DNA of 48,097 nucleotides from an uncultured Lachnospiraceae bacterium (GTDB lineage: Bacteria > Bacillota > Clostridia > Lachnospirales > Lachnospiraceae): assembly GCA_947599905.1 (NCBI GenBank), contig CANQFR010000003.1, positions 1 to 48,097 of the forward strand, read 5' to 3'. The position numbers were made by a program, and so were the translations under genes. Positions 9,303 through 19,193 of this stretch are shown piece by piece. The notes under the pieces are model-generated. The model was not told the origin of the DNA. It saw only the letters and a program-made list of their open reading frames with translations, and did no database searches. Each line of letters starts with the position of its first letter. Position 1 is the first letter of the stretch.

Positions 9303-10589
9303 ATGCAATCAGAATTTAAACAGATGTATGAATCTCTTGGCATCAGTGAAAATGTGCTTTGCTTCGCCTCAGCGGCAGAGGCTTCCTTAAAGCAGCGCTT
9401 TGAAGCAATTGACGCCCGGGCCGAGTATAACCAGATGAAGGTTCTTAAGGCCATGCAGGACAACCGGGTCAGCGACATCCATTTCGCTGCCACGACGGGC
9501 TACGGATATAACGATCTCGGCCGCGATACCCTGGAGCAGGTCTATGCTTCCTGCTTCCATACGGAGGCGGCGCTCGTGCGTCCTCAGCTCATGAGCGGCA
9601 CCCACGCCCTTCATATCGCGCTGTCTGGGAATCTCAGACCGGGAGACGAGCTTCTGTCCCCGGCCGGCGGCCCTTACGATACGCTGGAGGAAGTGATCGG
9701 GATCCGCCCATCGGTCGGCTCCCTCGCCGAATACGGCGTTTCCTACCGTCAGGTGGAACTGCTGCCGGATGGAACCTTCGACTACGATAATATCGCGAAA
9801 GCGATCAACGATAAGACGAAGCTGGTCACAATCCAGAGATCCAAAGGCTACGCCACACGGCCTACATTTTCCGTCGGACAGGTCGGGCAGCTGATCGCGT
9901 TTGTGAAAAAGATCAAGCCGGACGTGATCTGCATGGTGGACAACTGCTACGGGGAATTTGTCGAGACGATCGAGCCCACCGACGCAGGAGCGGATATGAT
10001 CGTCGGCTCGCTGATCAAGAACCCTGGCGGCGGTCTGGCCCCCATCGGCGGCTATATTGCAGGCCGGCAGGACTGCATCGACCGCGCTTCTTTCCGCCTG
10101 AGCGCACCGGGGCTGGGCAGAGAGGTGGGCGCAAGCCTCGGACTGAACCAGTCGCTGTATCAGGGTTTTTTCCTCGCTCCCACGGTGGTGGCAGGCGCCT
10201 TAAAGGGTGCCGTTTTTGCCGCGAATGTCTACGAAAAGCTGGGTTTTTCCGTCCATCCGAACGGAACGGAGGAGCGGCATGACATTATCCAGGCGGTCAC
10301 TTTCGGAAAGCCGGAAGCGGTTATCGCATTCTGTGAGGGAATCCAGGCCGCGGCGCCTGTCGACAGTTACGTGAAGCCGGAACCCTGGGATATGCCGGGA
10401 TATGATTCGCCGGTCATTATGGCTGCAGGGGCGTTTGTTCAGGGGTCGTCCATCGAACTGAGCGCGGACGCGCCAATCCGGCCGCCGTATACGGTCTTTT
10501 TCCAGGGCGGGCTGACCTGGTATCACGCGAAGCTGGGAATCTTAAAGTCCCTGCAGGCCTTATGTGACGCGGGTATTGTGAAAATGTAA
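9303..10589 (+). CDS. methionine gamma-lyase family protein (aluminium-resistance/YnbB-like, PLP-dependent)
   Basis: IHFAATTGYGYNDLGRDTLEQVYA, MVDNCYGEFVE, MIVGSLIKNPGGGLAPIGGYIAGR (PLP Lys). Confidence 0.9.
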   Translation: MQSEFKQMYESLGISENVLCFASAAEASLKQRFEAIDARAEYNQMKVLKAMQDNRVSDIHFAATTGYGYNDLGRDTLEQVYASCFHTEAALVRPQLMSGTHALHIALSGNLRPGDELLSPAGGPYDTLEEVIGIRPSVGSLAEYGVSYRQVELLPDGTFDYDNIAKAINDKTKLVTIQRSKGYATRPTFSVGQVGQLIAFVKKIKPDVICMVDNCYGEFVETIEPTDAGADMIVGSLIKNPGGGLAPIGGYIAGRQDCIDRASFRLSAPGLGREVGASLGLNQSLYQGFFLAPTVVAGALKGAVFAANVYEKLGFSVHPNGTEERHDIIQAVTFGKPEAVIAFCEGIQAAAPVDSYVKPEPWDMPGYDSPVIMAAGAFVQGSSIELSADAPIRPPYTVFFQGGLTWYHAKLGILKSLQALCDAGIVKM

Positions 10590-10744
10590 ACCGGTTCGCA
10601 TAGCTTTCGTTTCTTTACGGCAGCCGGCAACATTACGTTTTCATTACATTTTTGCAATCGCTGTATACATTGATACCATTTTATGGTAAACTATATCTGT
10701 CTGTTTCCGCCGTCGTACCTGGAGGGGAGAGAGCGGAGGAAGCG

Positions 10745-11449
10745 ATGGATAACACAGATAACAGAAGAATGAAAGAACTCCCGGCTGACAGTCGCCCTTA
10801 TGAGCGCTGTATGCGGCTGGGACCGGAAGCGTTAAGTGATGAAGAGCTGCTGTCGATCATCATCCGCACCGGAAGCCGCGGACTGAATTCCCTGGAGACC
10901 GCGAGACGCGTACTGGCGCTGAGCTATCCGAACGACGGCATTCTGGGACTTTCGCATTTGTCCCTGCAGGATCTGACCGGCGTGGAGGGAATCGGCACGG
11001 TCAAGGGGATCCAGCTGCTATGCATCGGCGAATTATCCCGGCGGATCAGCAAACGGTATGCGATCTCGCGGATTCGGACCATTGATCTGCCGGAAGAAGT
11101 CGTGAATTATTATATGGAGGACATGCGGCTCATGGAACAGGAGCAGCTGTTCGCCATGTTTCTGGATATGAAGCACCGGCTGATCAAGGATATGCAGATC
11201 TCCAAGGGAACCGTCAGTATGGCGGTTATTTCCCCGCGGGAGGTATTTATCGAGGCGCTGAGATGCCGGGCTACGGGCGTGATTCTTGTGCACAACCATC
11301 CGAGCGGCGATCCGACGCCGAGCCGGCAGGACTGCCTGATGACGGAACGGATGCGGGAAGCCGGGAGCCTTTTGGGGATCCAGCTTCTGGATCATGTGGT
11401 CATCGGCGACCACGCCTACTGCAGCTTTAAAAGAGAAGGTAGATTATAA
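10745..11449 (+). CDS. radC: DNA repair protein RadC (JAB domain)
   Basis: ELPADSRPYERCMRLGPEALSDEELLSIIIRTGSRG; metalloprotease motif VILVHNHPSGDPTPSRQD. Confidence 0.95.
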   Translation: MDNTDNRRMKELPADSRPYERCMRLGPEALSDEELLSIIIRTGSRGLNSLETARRVLALSYPNDGILGLSHLSLQDLTGVEGIGTVKGIQLLCIGELSRRISKRYAISRIRTIDLPEEVVNYYMEDMRLMEQEQLFAMFLDMKHRLIKDMQISKGTVSMAVISPREVFIEALRCRATGVILVHNHPSGDPTPSRQDCLMTERMREAGSLLGIQLLDHVVIGDHAYCSFKREGRL

Positions 11450-12294
11450 TGGAATCCAAATACAACCGCTATATTCTGATCGCCATTACCGTCTGTTGCC
11501 TGGCGCTGATCGCTGTTACTAATTTTACCGATCAGTGGCTGGCTCCTTTGCGTACCGCGGTCGGCTACCTTGTCACCCCGATCCAGGCCGGAGTCAACAG
11601 CGTCGGCGTCAGAATCTACGACGGCGTCGCCGATTACACGAAACTGAGGAACGCGCTCGAAGAGAACAAACAGCTTAAGGAGCAGATCGCGGCCCTGACG
11701 GAGGAGAATAACCGTCTGACCTCAGAAGTTTTCGAGCTTGCGCGGCTTCGCGAACTTTATGAGCTCGATCAGGACTACCTTCAGTATGAGAAGACCGCCG
11801 CCCGCGTGATTGCCAATGATTCCGGCGACTGGTTTCAGGTTTTTCGCGTCGACAAGGGATCTGCGGACGGAATCCGGGAAGGGAATAATGTCCTGGCCGG
11901 CGGCGGACTCGTGGGGATTGTGACCGACGTCGGCGCTCATTATGCGACGGTTCGTTCCATCATCGACGACGCGAGCCGTGTCAGCGCGATGGCGGTGCAG
12001 TCCGGCGATACCTGCATCGTGGGCGGAGACCTGACGCTTTACCGCGAGGGGCGGCTGACAATCTCGAATATCCAGAAGGACGGCGATGTGAAAGACGGCG
12101 ACCGGATCGTGACTTCGAATATCAGTTCCAGCTACCTGCCAGGCATCCTGATCGGCTACGCCAAGGATATCACGCTTGACAACAACCACCTGACCAGTTC
12201 CGGCTATCTGGTGCCGGCAGCGGAGTTCCATAATCTGCGGGAGGTCCTGATCATCACCGATGTGAAGGAGACCGCGGATCCGGAGGTGGAGTGA
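11449..12294 (+). CDS. mreC: rod shape-determining protein MreC
   Basis: N-terminal TM, coiled coil, VIANDSGDWFQVFRVDKGSADGI; mre gene order. Confidence 0.94.
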   Translation: MESKYNRYILIAITVCCLALIAVTNFTDQWLAPLRTAVGYLVTPIQAGVNSVGVRIYDGVADYTKLRNALEENKQLKEQIAALTEENNRLTSEVFELARLRELYELDQDYLQYEKTAARVIANDSGDWFQVFRVDKGSADGIREGNNVLAGGGLVGIVTDVGAHYATVRSIIDDASRVSAMAVQSGDTCIVGGDLTLYREGRLTISNIQKDGDVKDGDRIVTSNISSSYLPGILIGYAKDITLDNNHLTSSGYLVPAAEFHNLREVLIITDVKETADPEVE

Positions 12295-12812
12295 TGCGGC
12301 GCGCCATTGTCAATATCCTGCTGATTCTTGCGGCGTTTACGGTCCAGAACTGTATTTTTCCGCTGATTCCCGTTCTGGTCTCCACGCCGAATCTGCTGCT
12401 GATTCTGACCTTTTCCTTCGCCTTTATGGACGGAAGGCGGATGGGGATGGTTTACGGCCTTCTGGCCGGGATTCTGCTCGATTTGTTTTACAGCGGGCCG
12501 TTCGGCTTCTATACGCTGTTATATGTGTATGTCGGGTACTGCAACGGAAGCCTGACCAGGTATTTTTATGAGGATTATGTCACGATTCCCCTGGTGCTTG
12601 CACTTGTCAATGAACTGGCCTACAACCTTTATGTGTATGTGTTCCGGTTCCTGATCCGGGGACGTCTGGATTTTTTGTATTATTTCCGGGAACTGATGGT
12701 GCCCGAGACGATTTTTACGGTCGTTACGACGCTGTTTATGTACCGGCTGCTTCTGTATATCAACCGGAAGCTCAGGGATTTTGAAAGCGGGAGGGATACC
12801 ACCCTTGTTTAA
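12294..12812 (+). CDS. mreD: rod shape-determining protein MreD
   Basis: Polytopic protein after mreC with overlapping stop/start (TGATG). Confidence 0.88.
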   Translation: MRRAIVNILLILAAFTVQNCIFPLIPVLVSTPNLLLILTFSFAFMDGRRMGMVYGLLAGILLDLFYSGPFGFYTLLYVYVGYCNGSLTRYFYEDYVTIPLVLALVNELAYNLYVYVFRFLIRGRLDFLYYFRELMVPETIFTVVTTLFMYRLLLYINRKLRDFESGRDTTLV

Positions 12813-15690
12813 GGAGATTCTGGAAATTATCACAGAACTTTTGAAACGCCTGGTCGCGTCCAGGCTTTTTCTGCTGTTCCTGATTTTCACCGGAATGTTT
12901 CTGACCCTTATCGGAAGGCTGTTCCATCTGCAGATCATTGACGGTGAACAGTACCTGAATGACTATGTGACGACGACGTACCGCTCGATGACCACGCCCG
13001 GCACGCGGGGCAATATTTACGATGCCGACGGGAATCTTCTGGCATACAACGAACTGTCCTATTCGGTCACGCTGCGGGATACCGGCACTTATAAAACCAA
13101 CCAGGCGATGAACCTGATGCTCTATGAGCTGGTACGGATTCTGGAGAAGCATAACGAGGATGTCGCCGCAAGGCTTGAAATCGGCTTCGACGCCGACGGC
13201 AACCTGATCTATACCTCTTCCTCGGAAGCGGCGAGGAAGCGCTTCCTGCGCGATTATTACGGCCTGACTTCTGTTGAGAAGCTGGACGATGCCGCCGGGA
13301 AATACCCGTCCAATATTACCCCGGCGGAGATACTTGCGCAGCTGCGCTCCAAAGAACGCTATGATCTGGACAGCTTAAAGGACAAGAATGGCAACGCCAT
13401 CGTCCTGACAGACCGCGAGGCGCTGCAGATCGCTCATCTGCGCTATGCGCTTTCGCTGATCGCCTACCGTAAGTACGTGACGGTCAATGTTTCCGACGAT
13501 ATTTCCCAGGAGACGCTGGCTGATATCATGGAGCACACGGCGGATATGGACGGCGTGGAAATCGCGCAGTCTACTGTGCGCGTCTATAACGATGCGGTCT
13601 ATTTCGCGCCTGTGATCGGCTATACCGGCAAGGTTCAGACTGATCAGCTGGAGGAACTGCAGGAGCAGGATCCCAGCTACGACGCCAACGACATCGTCGG
13701 ACGTACCGGCGTGGAGGCGTCGATGGAAGCCGTTCTTCACGGCCAAAAAGGCGTCACCAATATGTATGTGGACAGCTACGGACAGATTCTCAAGGTGGAA
13801 GAGAATTCCACCGAGCCGCAGGCAGGAGACGATATTTATCTGACGATCAGAAGCGACCTGCAGAAGGGTATTTATCATCTGCTCGAACAGCAGCTGGCCG
13901 GCGTCCTGGTGTCCCACCTCGTGAACCGGGAGGTAACGGAAGAGGAGAACCGTGACTCCAGTAAGATCAAGATCTCCGTTAAGGACGCCTATTTCCAGCT
14001 GATTAACAATAATGTCCTTTCCTTAAGCCATATGGCCGGGGAAGAGGCAGATGAGGTTGAACGGGAGATTTACGGCAAATATGTCGCCTCCCGCGAACAG
14101 ATCCTTTCTGAGATCGAGGCACAGTTAAGCGATCCGAACGCGCCGCCGCTTGCTGAGCTGCCGGAGGATATGCGCGCCTACATGAATTTCATTTTCTCGT
14201 ATCTGTCGGGCGACACGGTCGGGATTGTCAAACGTGACCTGATTGACCCGGAGAGCAAAGAAGCCATCGCGTGGAACGAGGGGACGATCAGCCTGAGGGA
14301 CTATCTCTATTCCGGTATCTCGGGCAGCTGGGTTGATACGACGAAACTGGAGACAGAGCACAAGTACTCAAGCGCGGACAACAGCTTCCAGACCCTTAAG
14401 GAATATGTGATCGGCGCCATCCGCGATGACACCGCCTTTACCAAACGGATTTACCGGTATCTGGTTGACCAGGACATTATCACCGGGAAGGAACTTTGCC
14501 TGGCGCTGTATTCGCAGGGCGTTCTCGCATACGATGAAGAGCAGATCCGGCTTCTGAAGGCTTATGGGACGGACTATGCGTTTGATTTTCTGGTTGACAA
14601 GCTTACCAAACTGGAAATCACGCCGGCTCAGCTTGCGCTCGACCCGTGTACCGCCGGGTGTACAGTCGTGGATATTGAGACCGGTAAGGTTCTGGCGTTG
14701 GTCACCTATCCCAGCTACGACAACAACCGGATGAGCGGCAGTGTGGATCCGGTCTATTTTAATCAGCTGAATAACGATTTGTCGCGGCCCTTTTATAACA
14801 ATGCGACGCAGGCGCTTAAGGCTCCCGGCTCGACCTTTAAGCCGATCACGGCGATTGCGGCCCTGGAGGAAGGGGCGGTCACCATAGACGAAGAGATCGA
14901 GTGCACAGGCCGCTACACGGATATTACGAACCCGATCCGCTGCTGGATTTATCCGGGCAGACACGGCAAGCTTACGATAAGCGAGGGCATTCAGGAGTCC
15001 TGCAACTATTTCTTCGCGGAGCTGGCCCACCGTCTGTCGACCGATGAAAACGGCGTTTACTCCACCGACACTGGTCTGAAGCTGATCCAGAAATACGCCA
15101 CGATGTTCGGTCTGGACCACACTTCCGGTATTGAGATCGAGGAGAACGCACCAAGCATTTCGGACATGGATCCGGAGCGTTCCGCCATGGGACAGGGCAA
15201 CCACGCCTATACGAATGTGCAGCTTTCCCGCTATGTGACGGCGCTGGCCAACCGCGGCACCGTCTTTGAACTGAGTCTGATCGACCGCATCACAGAGGCG
15301 GACGGGAGTCCGGTTCAGGAGTATGTGCCGGAGATCTCGAACCAGATTCAGGTGGCGGATTCCACCTGGAATACGGTCCAGCAGGGCATGCGGAATGTGG
15401 TCGCCCTCGGTTCCGTGCGGACGATTTTCCGCGATCTCGAGATCGATATCGCCGGCAAGACCGGTACCGCGCAGGAGAATGCGCGCGGCAACCATGCGTT
15501 CTTCATTTCCTATGGTCCCTATGAACACCCGGAAATTTCCGTGACCGTCAACATTCCCTACGGTTACAGTTCCGCGGAGGCGGCGGCTGTGGCGAAGAAC
15601 GTATACCGTTTGTATTACGGATATACAGATCTGGATTATATTATGAACACCGGCGCACTGGATGCGACCGACATCGTCGTCGGCGACTGA
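12781..15690 (+). CDS. mrdA: penicillin-binding protein 2 / transpeptidase (MrdA-like)
   Basis: GRLFHLQIIDGEQYLNDY, TPGTRGNIYDADGNLLAYN; transpeptidase motifs APGSTFKPITAI (SxxK), SCN and AGKTGTAQ (KTGT). Confidence 0.93.
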   Translation: MKAGGIPPLFKEILEIITELLKRLVASRLFLLFLIFTGMFLTLIGRLFHLQIIDGEQYLNDYVTTTYRSMTTPGTRGNIYDADGNLLAYNELSYSVTLRDTGTYKTNQAMNLMLYELVRILEKHNEDVAARLEIGFDADGNLIYTSSSEAARKRFLRDYYGLTSVEKLDDAAGKYPSNITPAEILAQLRSKERYDLDSLKDKNGNAIVLTDREALQIAHLRYALSLIAYRKYVTVNVSDDISQETLADIMEHTADMDGVEIAQSTVRVYNDAVYFAPVIGYTGKVQTDQLEELQEQDPSYDANDIVGRTGVEASMEAVLHGQKGVTNMYVDSYGQILKVEENSTEPQAGDDIYLTIRSDLQKGIYHLLEQQLAGVLVSHLVNREVTEEENRDSSKIKISVKDAYFQLINNNVLSLSHMAGEEADEVEREIYGKYVASREQILSEIEAQLSDPNAPPLAELPEDMRAYMNFIFSYLSGDTVGIVKRDLIDPESKEAIAWNEGTISLRDYLYSGISGSWVDTTKLETEHKYSSADNSFQTLKEYVIGAIRDDTAFTKRIYRYLVDQDIITGKELCLALYSQGVLAYDEEQIRLLKAYGTDYAFDFLVDKLTKLEITPAQLALDPCTAGCTVVDIETGKVLALVTYPSYDNNRMSGSVDPVYFNQLNNDLSRPFYNNATQALKAPGSTFKPITAIAALEEGAVTIDEEIECTGRYTDITNPIRCWIYPGRHGKLTISEGIQESCNYFFAELAHRLSTDENGVYSTDTGLKLIQKYATMFGLDHTSGIEIEENAPSISDMDPERSAMGQGNHAYTNVQLSRYVTALANRGTVFELSLIDRITEADGSPVQEYVPEISNQIQVADSTWNTVQQGMRNVVALGSVRTIFRDLEIDIAGKTGTAQENARGNHAFFISYGPYEHPEISVTVNIPYGYSSAEAAAVAKNVYRLYYGYTDLDYIMNTGALDATDIVVGD

Positions 15691-15724
15691 TAGAAAGGCC
15701 GCAGAACAAATAAGGAGGAATCGT

Positions 15725-16375
15725 ATGAAAAGTTCTGTAGTGATCAAGAGCAACCGGTCCGGCATGACCGTGATCCTGGACCCCGATCTGCCGTTTGACC
15801 AGCTCCTTGCGGATGTAGCCGCCAAGTTCAGCGAAAGCGCGAAATTCTGGGGTTCCGTGCAGATGGCCTTAACGCTTGCGGGCCGGGAACTGTCGCCGGA
15901 GGAAGAATACGCGCTGGTGAATGAGATCACCGGCAATTCGGATATTGAGATCCTCTGCCTGCTGGATGAGGATCTGGAGCGCACGCGTAAGTGCGAGAAA
16001 GCGCTGAATGAGAAGCTGATGGAGATTGCAGCTGCCGGCGGTCAATTTTGCCGGGGCACGCTTCACTCAGGCGAAAGCCTGGACGCCGAGACCAGCGTGG
16101 TCGTGATCGGCGATGTCGAGAAAGGCGCCAGAATCGTTTCCAAGGGACATGTGGTCGTAATCGGCGATCTCCGCGGTTCCGTCGCCGCCGGAATCTCAGG
16201 CAACGCCGACGCGATTGTAGCGGCCATGGAAATGGCGCCGTCGGCGCTTCGGATCGCCGATTACGAGGCACGCTGTTCCGAGAAGGGCAAACGCCTTGCG
16301 AAAGGCCCTGTGATCGTCAGCGTAGAGGACGGCCAGATCAGCATCCGCAGTATGCGAAAAGGCCTGTTTGGCTGA
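15725..16375 (+). CDS. minC: septum site-determining protein MinC
   Basis: C-terminal SVVVIGDVEKGARIVSKGHVVVIGDLRGSVAAG. Confidence 0.93.
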   Translation: MKSSVVIKSNRSGMTVILDPDLPFDQLLADVAAKFSESAKFWGSVQMALTLAGRELSPEEEYALVNEITGNSDIEILCLLDEDLERTRKCEKALNEKLMEIAAAGGQFCRGTLHSGESLDAETSVVVIGDVEKGARIVSKGHVVVIGDLRGSVAAGISGNADAIVAAMEMAPSALRIADYEARCSEKGKRLAKGPVIVSVEDGQISIRSMRKGLFG

Positions 16376-16538
16376 AAAGCGGGGCAGGGCGGCATGGCAT
16401 TGGTTCATGTCCGTCTTTGCGCTGCACTCCGTCGTCTTAGACAAAAATTCTTCACAAAATTATATAAAATGATACTGGAAATATCCATAAAGATAGGGTA
16501 GAATATCTGTGACAGCTTATTTTTTGGAGGAGACGTTC

Positions 16539-17329
16539 ATGAGTGAAGTCATCGTTGTTACCTCCGGAAAGGCGGGGTCGGGAAAACCACAACTTCTGCC
16601 AATATCGGGACAGGCCTGGCGATTCTTGGCAAGCGCACCGTGATGATCGATACCGACATCGGACTGCGCAACCTGGACGTTGTCATGGGGCTTGAGAACC
16701 GGATCGTTTACAATCTGGTCGATGTGGTGGAAGGGAACTGCCGTATGAAGCAGGCCCTGATAAGAGACAAGAGATATCCGAACCTGTATCTGCTCCCGTC
16801 AGCGCAGACCCGGGACAAGTCAGCGGTGAACCCGGAACAGATGAGAAAGCTGGTAGAAGACTTACAGGATGATTTCGATTATATACTGCTCGACTGTCCT
16901 GCCGGGATCGAGCAGGGATACCGCAACGCCGTAGCCGGCGCAGACCGGGCCCTGGTTGTGACGACGCCGGAGGTATCCGCGATCCGCGACGCGGACCGTA
17001 TCATCGGCCTTCTGGATGCCGGACAGATGAAGAGCATCCACCTGATTGTGAACCGTGTCCGTCAGGATATGGTCCGCCGCGGGGATATGATGTCTGTGGA
17101 CGATGTCATGGACATCCTCGCAGTGCCGCTTCTGGGTGCGGTTCCGGATGATGAGGCGATTGTGATCTCCACGAACCAGGGAGAACCGCTTGCCGGTACC
17201 GATACGCCCGCCGGACAGGCCTTTTTAGACATCTGCAGGCGGCTGCTGGGCGAGGACGTGCCGCTGACCCTGCCGAATGTATCATACGGGCTTTTCGGCC
17301 GCCTGACAAACCTCCTGCGGAGAGCATAG
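16539..17329 (+). pseudogene. minD: septum site-determining ATPase MinD, frameshifted as given (1-nt deletion or sequencing error in the Walker A codons)
   Basis: ATG 16539 gives MSEVIVVTSGK then leaves frame; the other frame resumes at 16571 with GGVGKTTTSANIGTGLAILGKRTVMIDTDIGLRNLDVVMGLENRIVYNLVDVVEG. Fusing the two restores canonical MinD. Confidence 0.9.
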
Positions 17330-17343
17330 AAGGAGGGCGCGCG

Positions 17344-17643
17344 ATGAGACAGATTCGATCGGCGCCGCTCTGGCGGCAACGCTCGGGCGCGGTTGCGGCC
17401 CAAAGACTCCGTCTGCTTCTGGCGGCTGATGAAAGCGGTTTTCCACCCGAGACGCTTGCGATGCTTCGGGACGATATCTGCCGTGTGGTTCTGCGGTATC
17501 TCGATGCGGACGCATCGCAGATGGAGGTATGTATCCGCAGACCGGAGAGCAGGTGCGCCGGAGCGGAGAATTCCGCGGGAGACCTGCCGGTACTCTGTAC
17601 GGTGATACCGGTCAGAAGCTTTCGACTGAAGGGAATATGTTAA
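17344..17643 (+). CDS. minE: cell division topological specificity factor MinE (divergent)
   Basis: SGAVAAQRLRLLLAADESGFPPETLAMLRDDICRVVLRYLDAD and LPVLCTVIPVRSFR match the MinE pattern; adjacent to minD. Confidence 0.82.
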   Translation: MRQIRSAPLWRQRSGAVAAQRLRLLLAADESGFPPETLAMLRDDICRVVLRYLDADASQMEVCIRRPESRCAGAENSAGDLPVLCTVIPVRSFRLKGIC

Positions 17644-17644
17644 G

Positions 17645-18766
17645 ATGCTTTTTGATTATCATTTCCGAAGGTACAATTTCCGACTGCTGATATATATGGC
17701 GGTGCTTTGCATGATCGGCCTGATGGCGATCTACAGCGCGACGAATCAGAACCTGGCTACGGTCAACAAGCAGCTAATGGGGATCGGCGTGGGGCTGTTT
17801 CTCGCGCTTGTGTTATCGCTGATCGATTACCACTGGATTCTCTCGTTCCACTATGTGATCTATCTGGTATGCGTGGCCTTCCTGGCGGCCGTGATCCTCT
17901 TCGGGCGCAGCCGCGGCATCGCGACACGCTGGCTGCAGCTGCCGGTCATCGGTCAGATCCAGCCGTCGGAGTTTGTCAAGATCGGAATGATTCTGTTCTT
18001 TGCGTGGTACTTCGAACGGTATCAGGAGCGGATCAACCGCGTGACAGTCGTATTCGCGGCCGCGCTTCTGTTTGCGGTACCCGCCGGCCTGATCTACGCG
18101 CAGCCGAACCTGTCCACACTGATCGTGCTGACAATCGTGGTAGCGGCGATCGTTTTTTCGGCGGGCATCAGCTACAAGTGGGTTCTCGGCGTTCTTGCGG
18201 TTGTGATTCCCGCGATTTTCCTGCTGTTTTATCTGCTCCAGAACGGCATGATTCCGTTCCTGAAGCAATATATGGCGAACCGGATCCTGTCCTGGCAGAA
18301 TCCGGAGCTTTATTCGGAGACCTATTATCAGCAGGAGAATTCCATTATGGCCATCGGCTCGGGACAGCTCTGGGGCAAGGGATGGAACAATACCGGTATC
18401 CTTTCCGTCAAAGCCGGGAATTTTCTGGTAGAGGAACAGAATGACTTTATATTCGCGATTATCGGGGAAGAATTCGGATTCGTCGGCTCTGTCTTTGTTA
18501 TCGGCCTGTATCTGATTCTTGTCTGTGAATGTCTGATCATGGCTGTGAGAGCTTCTGATCTGTCAGGCCGGATGATCTGTACCGGGATGGCTGCTTTGCT
18601 GGGGTTTCAGAGCTTTGCCAATATCGCCGTTGCCACGGCGATCTTCCCGAACACAGGACTTCCGCTGCCGTTTATCAGTTCCGGCGTCAGCTCTCTGCTG
18701 AGCCTGTTCATAGGTATGGGTGTCGTACTGAATGTAGGTTTGCAGCGCAGGTTTCACAACGAATGA
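17645..18766 (+). CDS. rodA: FtsW/RodA/SpoVE-family glycosyltransferase, RodA
   Basis: Polytopic SEDS protein; LPFISSGVSSLLSLFIGMGVVLNVGLQR. Confidence 0.93.
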   Translation: MLFDYHFRRYNFRLLIYMAVLCMIGLMAIYSATNQNLATVNKQLMGIGVGLFLALVLSLIDYHWILSFHYVIYLVCVAFLAAVILFGRSRGIATRWLQLPVIGQIQPSEFVKIGMILFFAWYFERYQERINRVTVVFAAALLFAVPAGLIYAQPNLSTLIVLTIVVAAIVFSAGISYKWVLGVLAVVIPAIFLLFYLLQNGMIPFLKQYMANRILSWQNPELYSETYYQQENSIMAIGSGQLWGKGWNNTGILSVKAGNFLVEEQNDFIFAIIGEEFGFVGSVFVIGLYLILVCECLIMAVRASDLSGRMICTGMAALLGFQSFANIAVATAIFPNTGLPLPFISSGVSSLLSLFIGMGVVLNVGLQRRFHNE

Positions 18767-18779
18767 AGGAGGAGTGTAC

Positions 18780-19175
18780 ATGAATGTAGGTCTGATTGCC
18801 CATGATTCCAAGAAAAAACTGATGCAGAATTTCTGCATCGCCTACCGCGGGATTTTAAGCAGGAATTCCCTCTATGCCACCGGCACAACCGGACGGCTGA
18901 TCGAGGAAGTGACGAATCTGAATGTACACAAATATCTGGCCGGCCATCTGGGCGGCGCAGAGCAGATGTGTACGGATATTGAGCAGGATCAGCTGGATCT
19001 GGTGATCTTCTTCCGCGAGCCGGTTTCGCCGAAGCGGACCGATCCGGACGGAAGCAGCATCATCCGAATGTGCGACCTGCATAATATTCCCGTTGCGACC
19101 AATCTGGCCACGGGCGAGTTATTGGTGAAGGCGCTGGAACATGGCGATCTGGAATGGCGGGAGATGTACAAATAA
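18780..19175 (+). CDS. mgsA: methylglyoxal synthase
   Basis: NVGLIAHDSKKKLM, ATGTTGRLIEE, GHLGGAEQMCTDIEQDQLDLVIFFREP. Confidence 0.96.
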   Translation: MNVGLIAHDSKKKLMQNFCIAYRGILSRNSLYATGTTGRLIEEVTNLNVHKYLAGHLGGAEQMCTDIEQDQLDLVIFFREPVSPKRTDPDGSSIIRMCDLHNIPVATNLATGELLVKALEHGDLEWREMYK

Positions 19176-19193
19176 TTATCCGGAGGAGTTATG

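Noticed and set aside
14368-15984. 538-aa ORF on the - strand
   Set aside because: Lies opposite the well-supported PBP2 gene; no recognisable domain or start context; typical antisense open frame in GC-biased codons.
16560-16580. Programmed -1 ribosomal frameshift signal in minD
   Set aside because: No canonical X XXY YYZ heptamer (sequence TCC GGA AAG GCG) and no evident internal SD; a 1-nt deletion or sequencing error is simpler, so kept only as an alternative.
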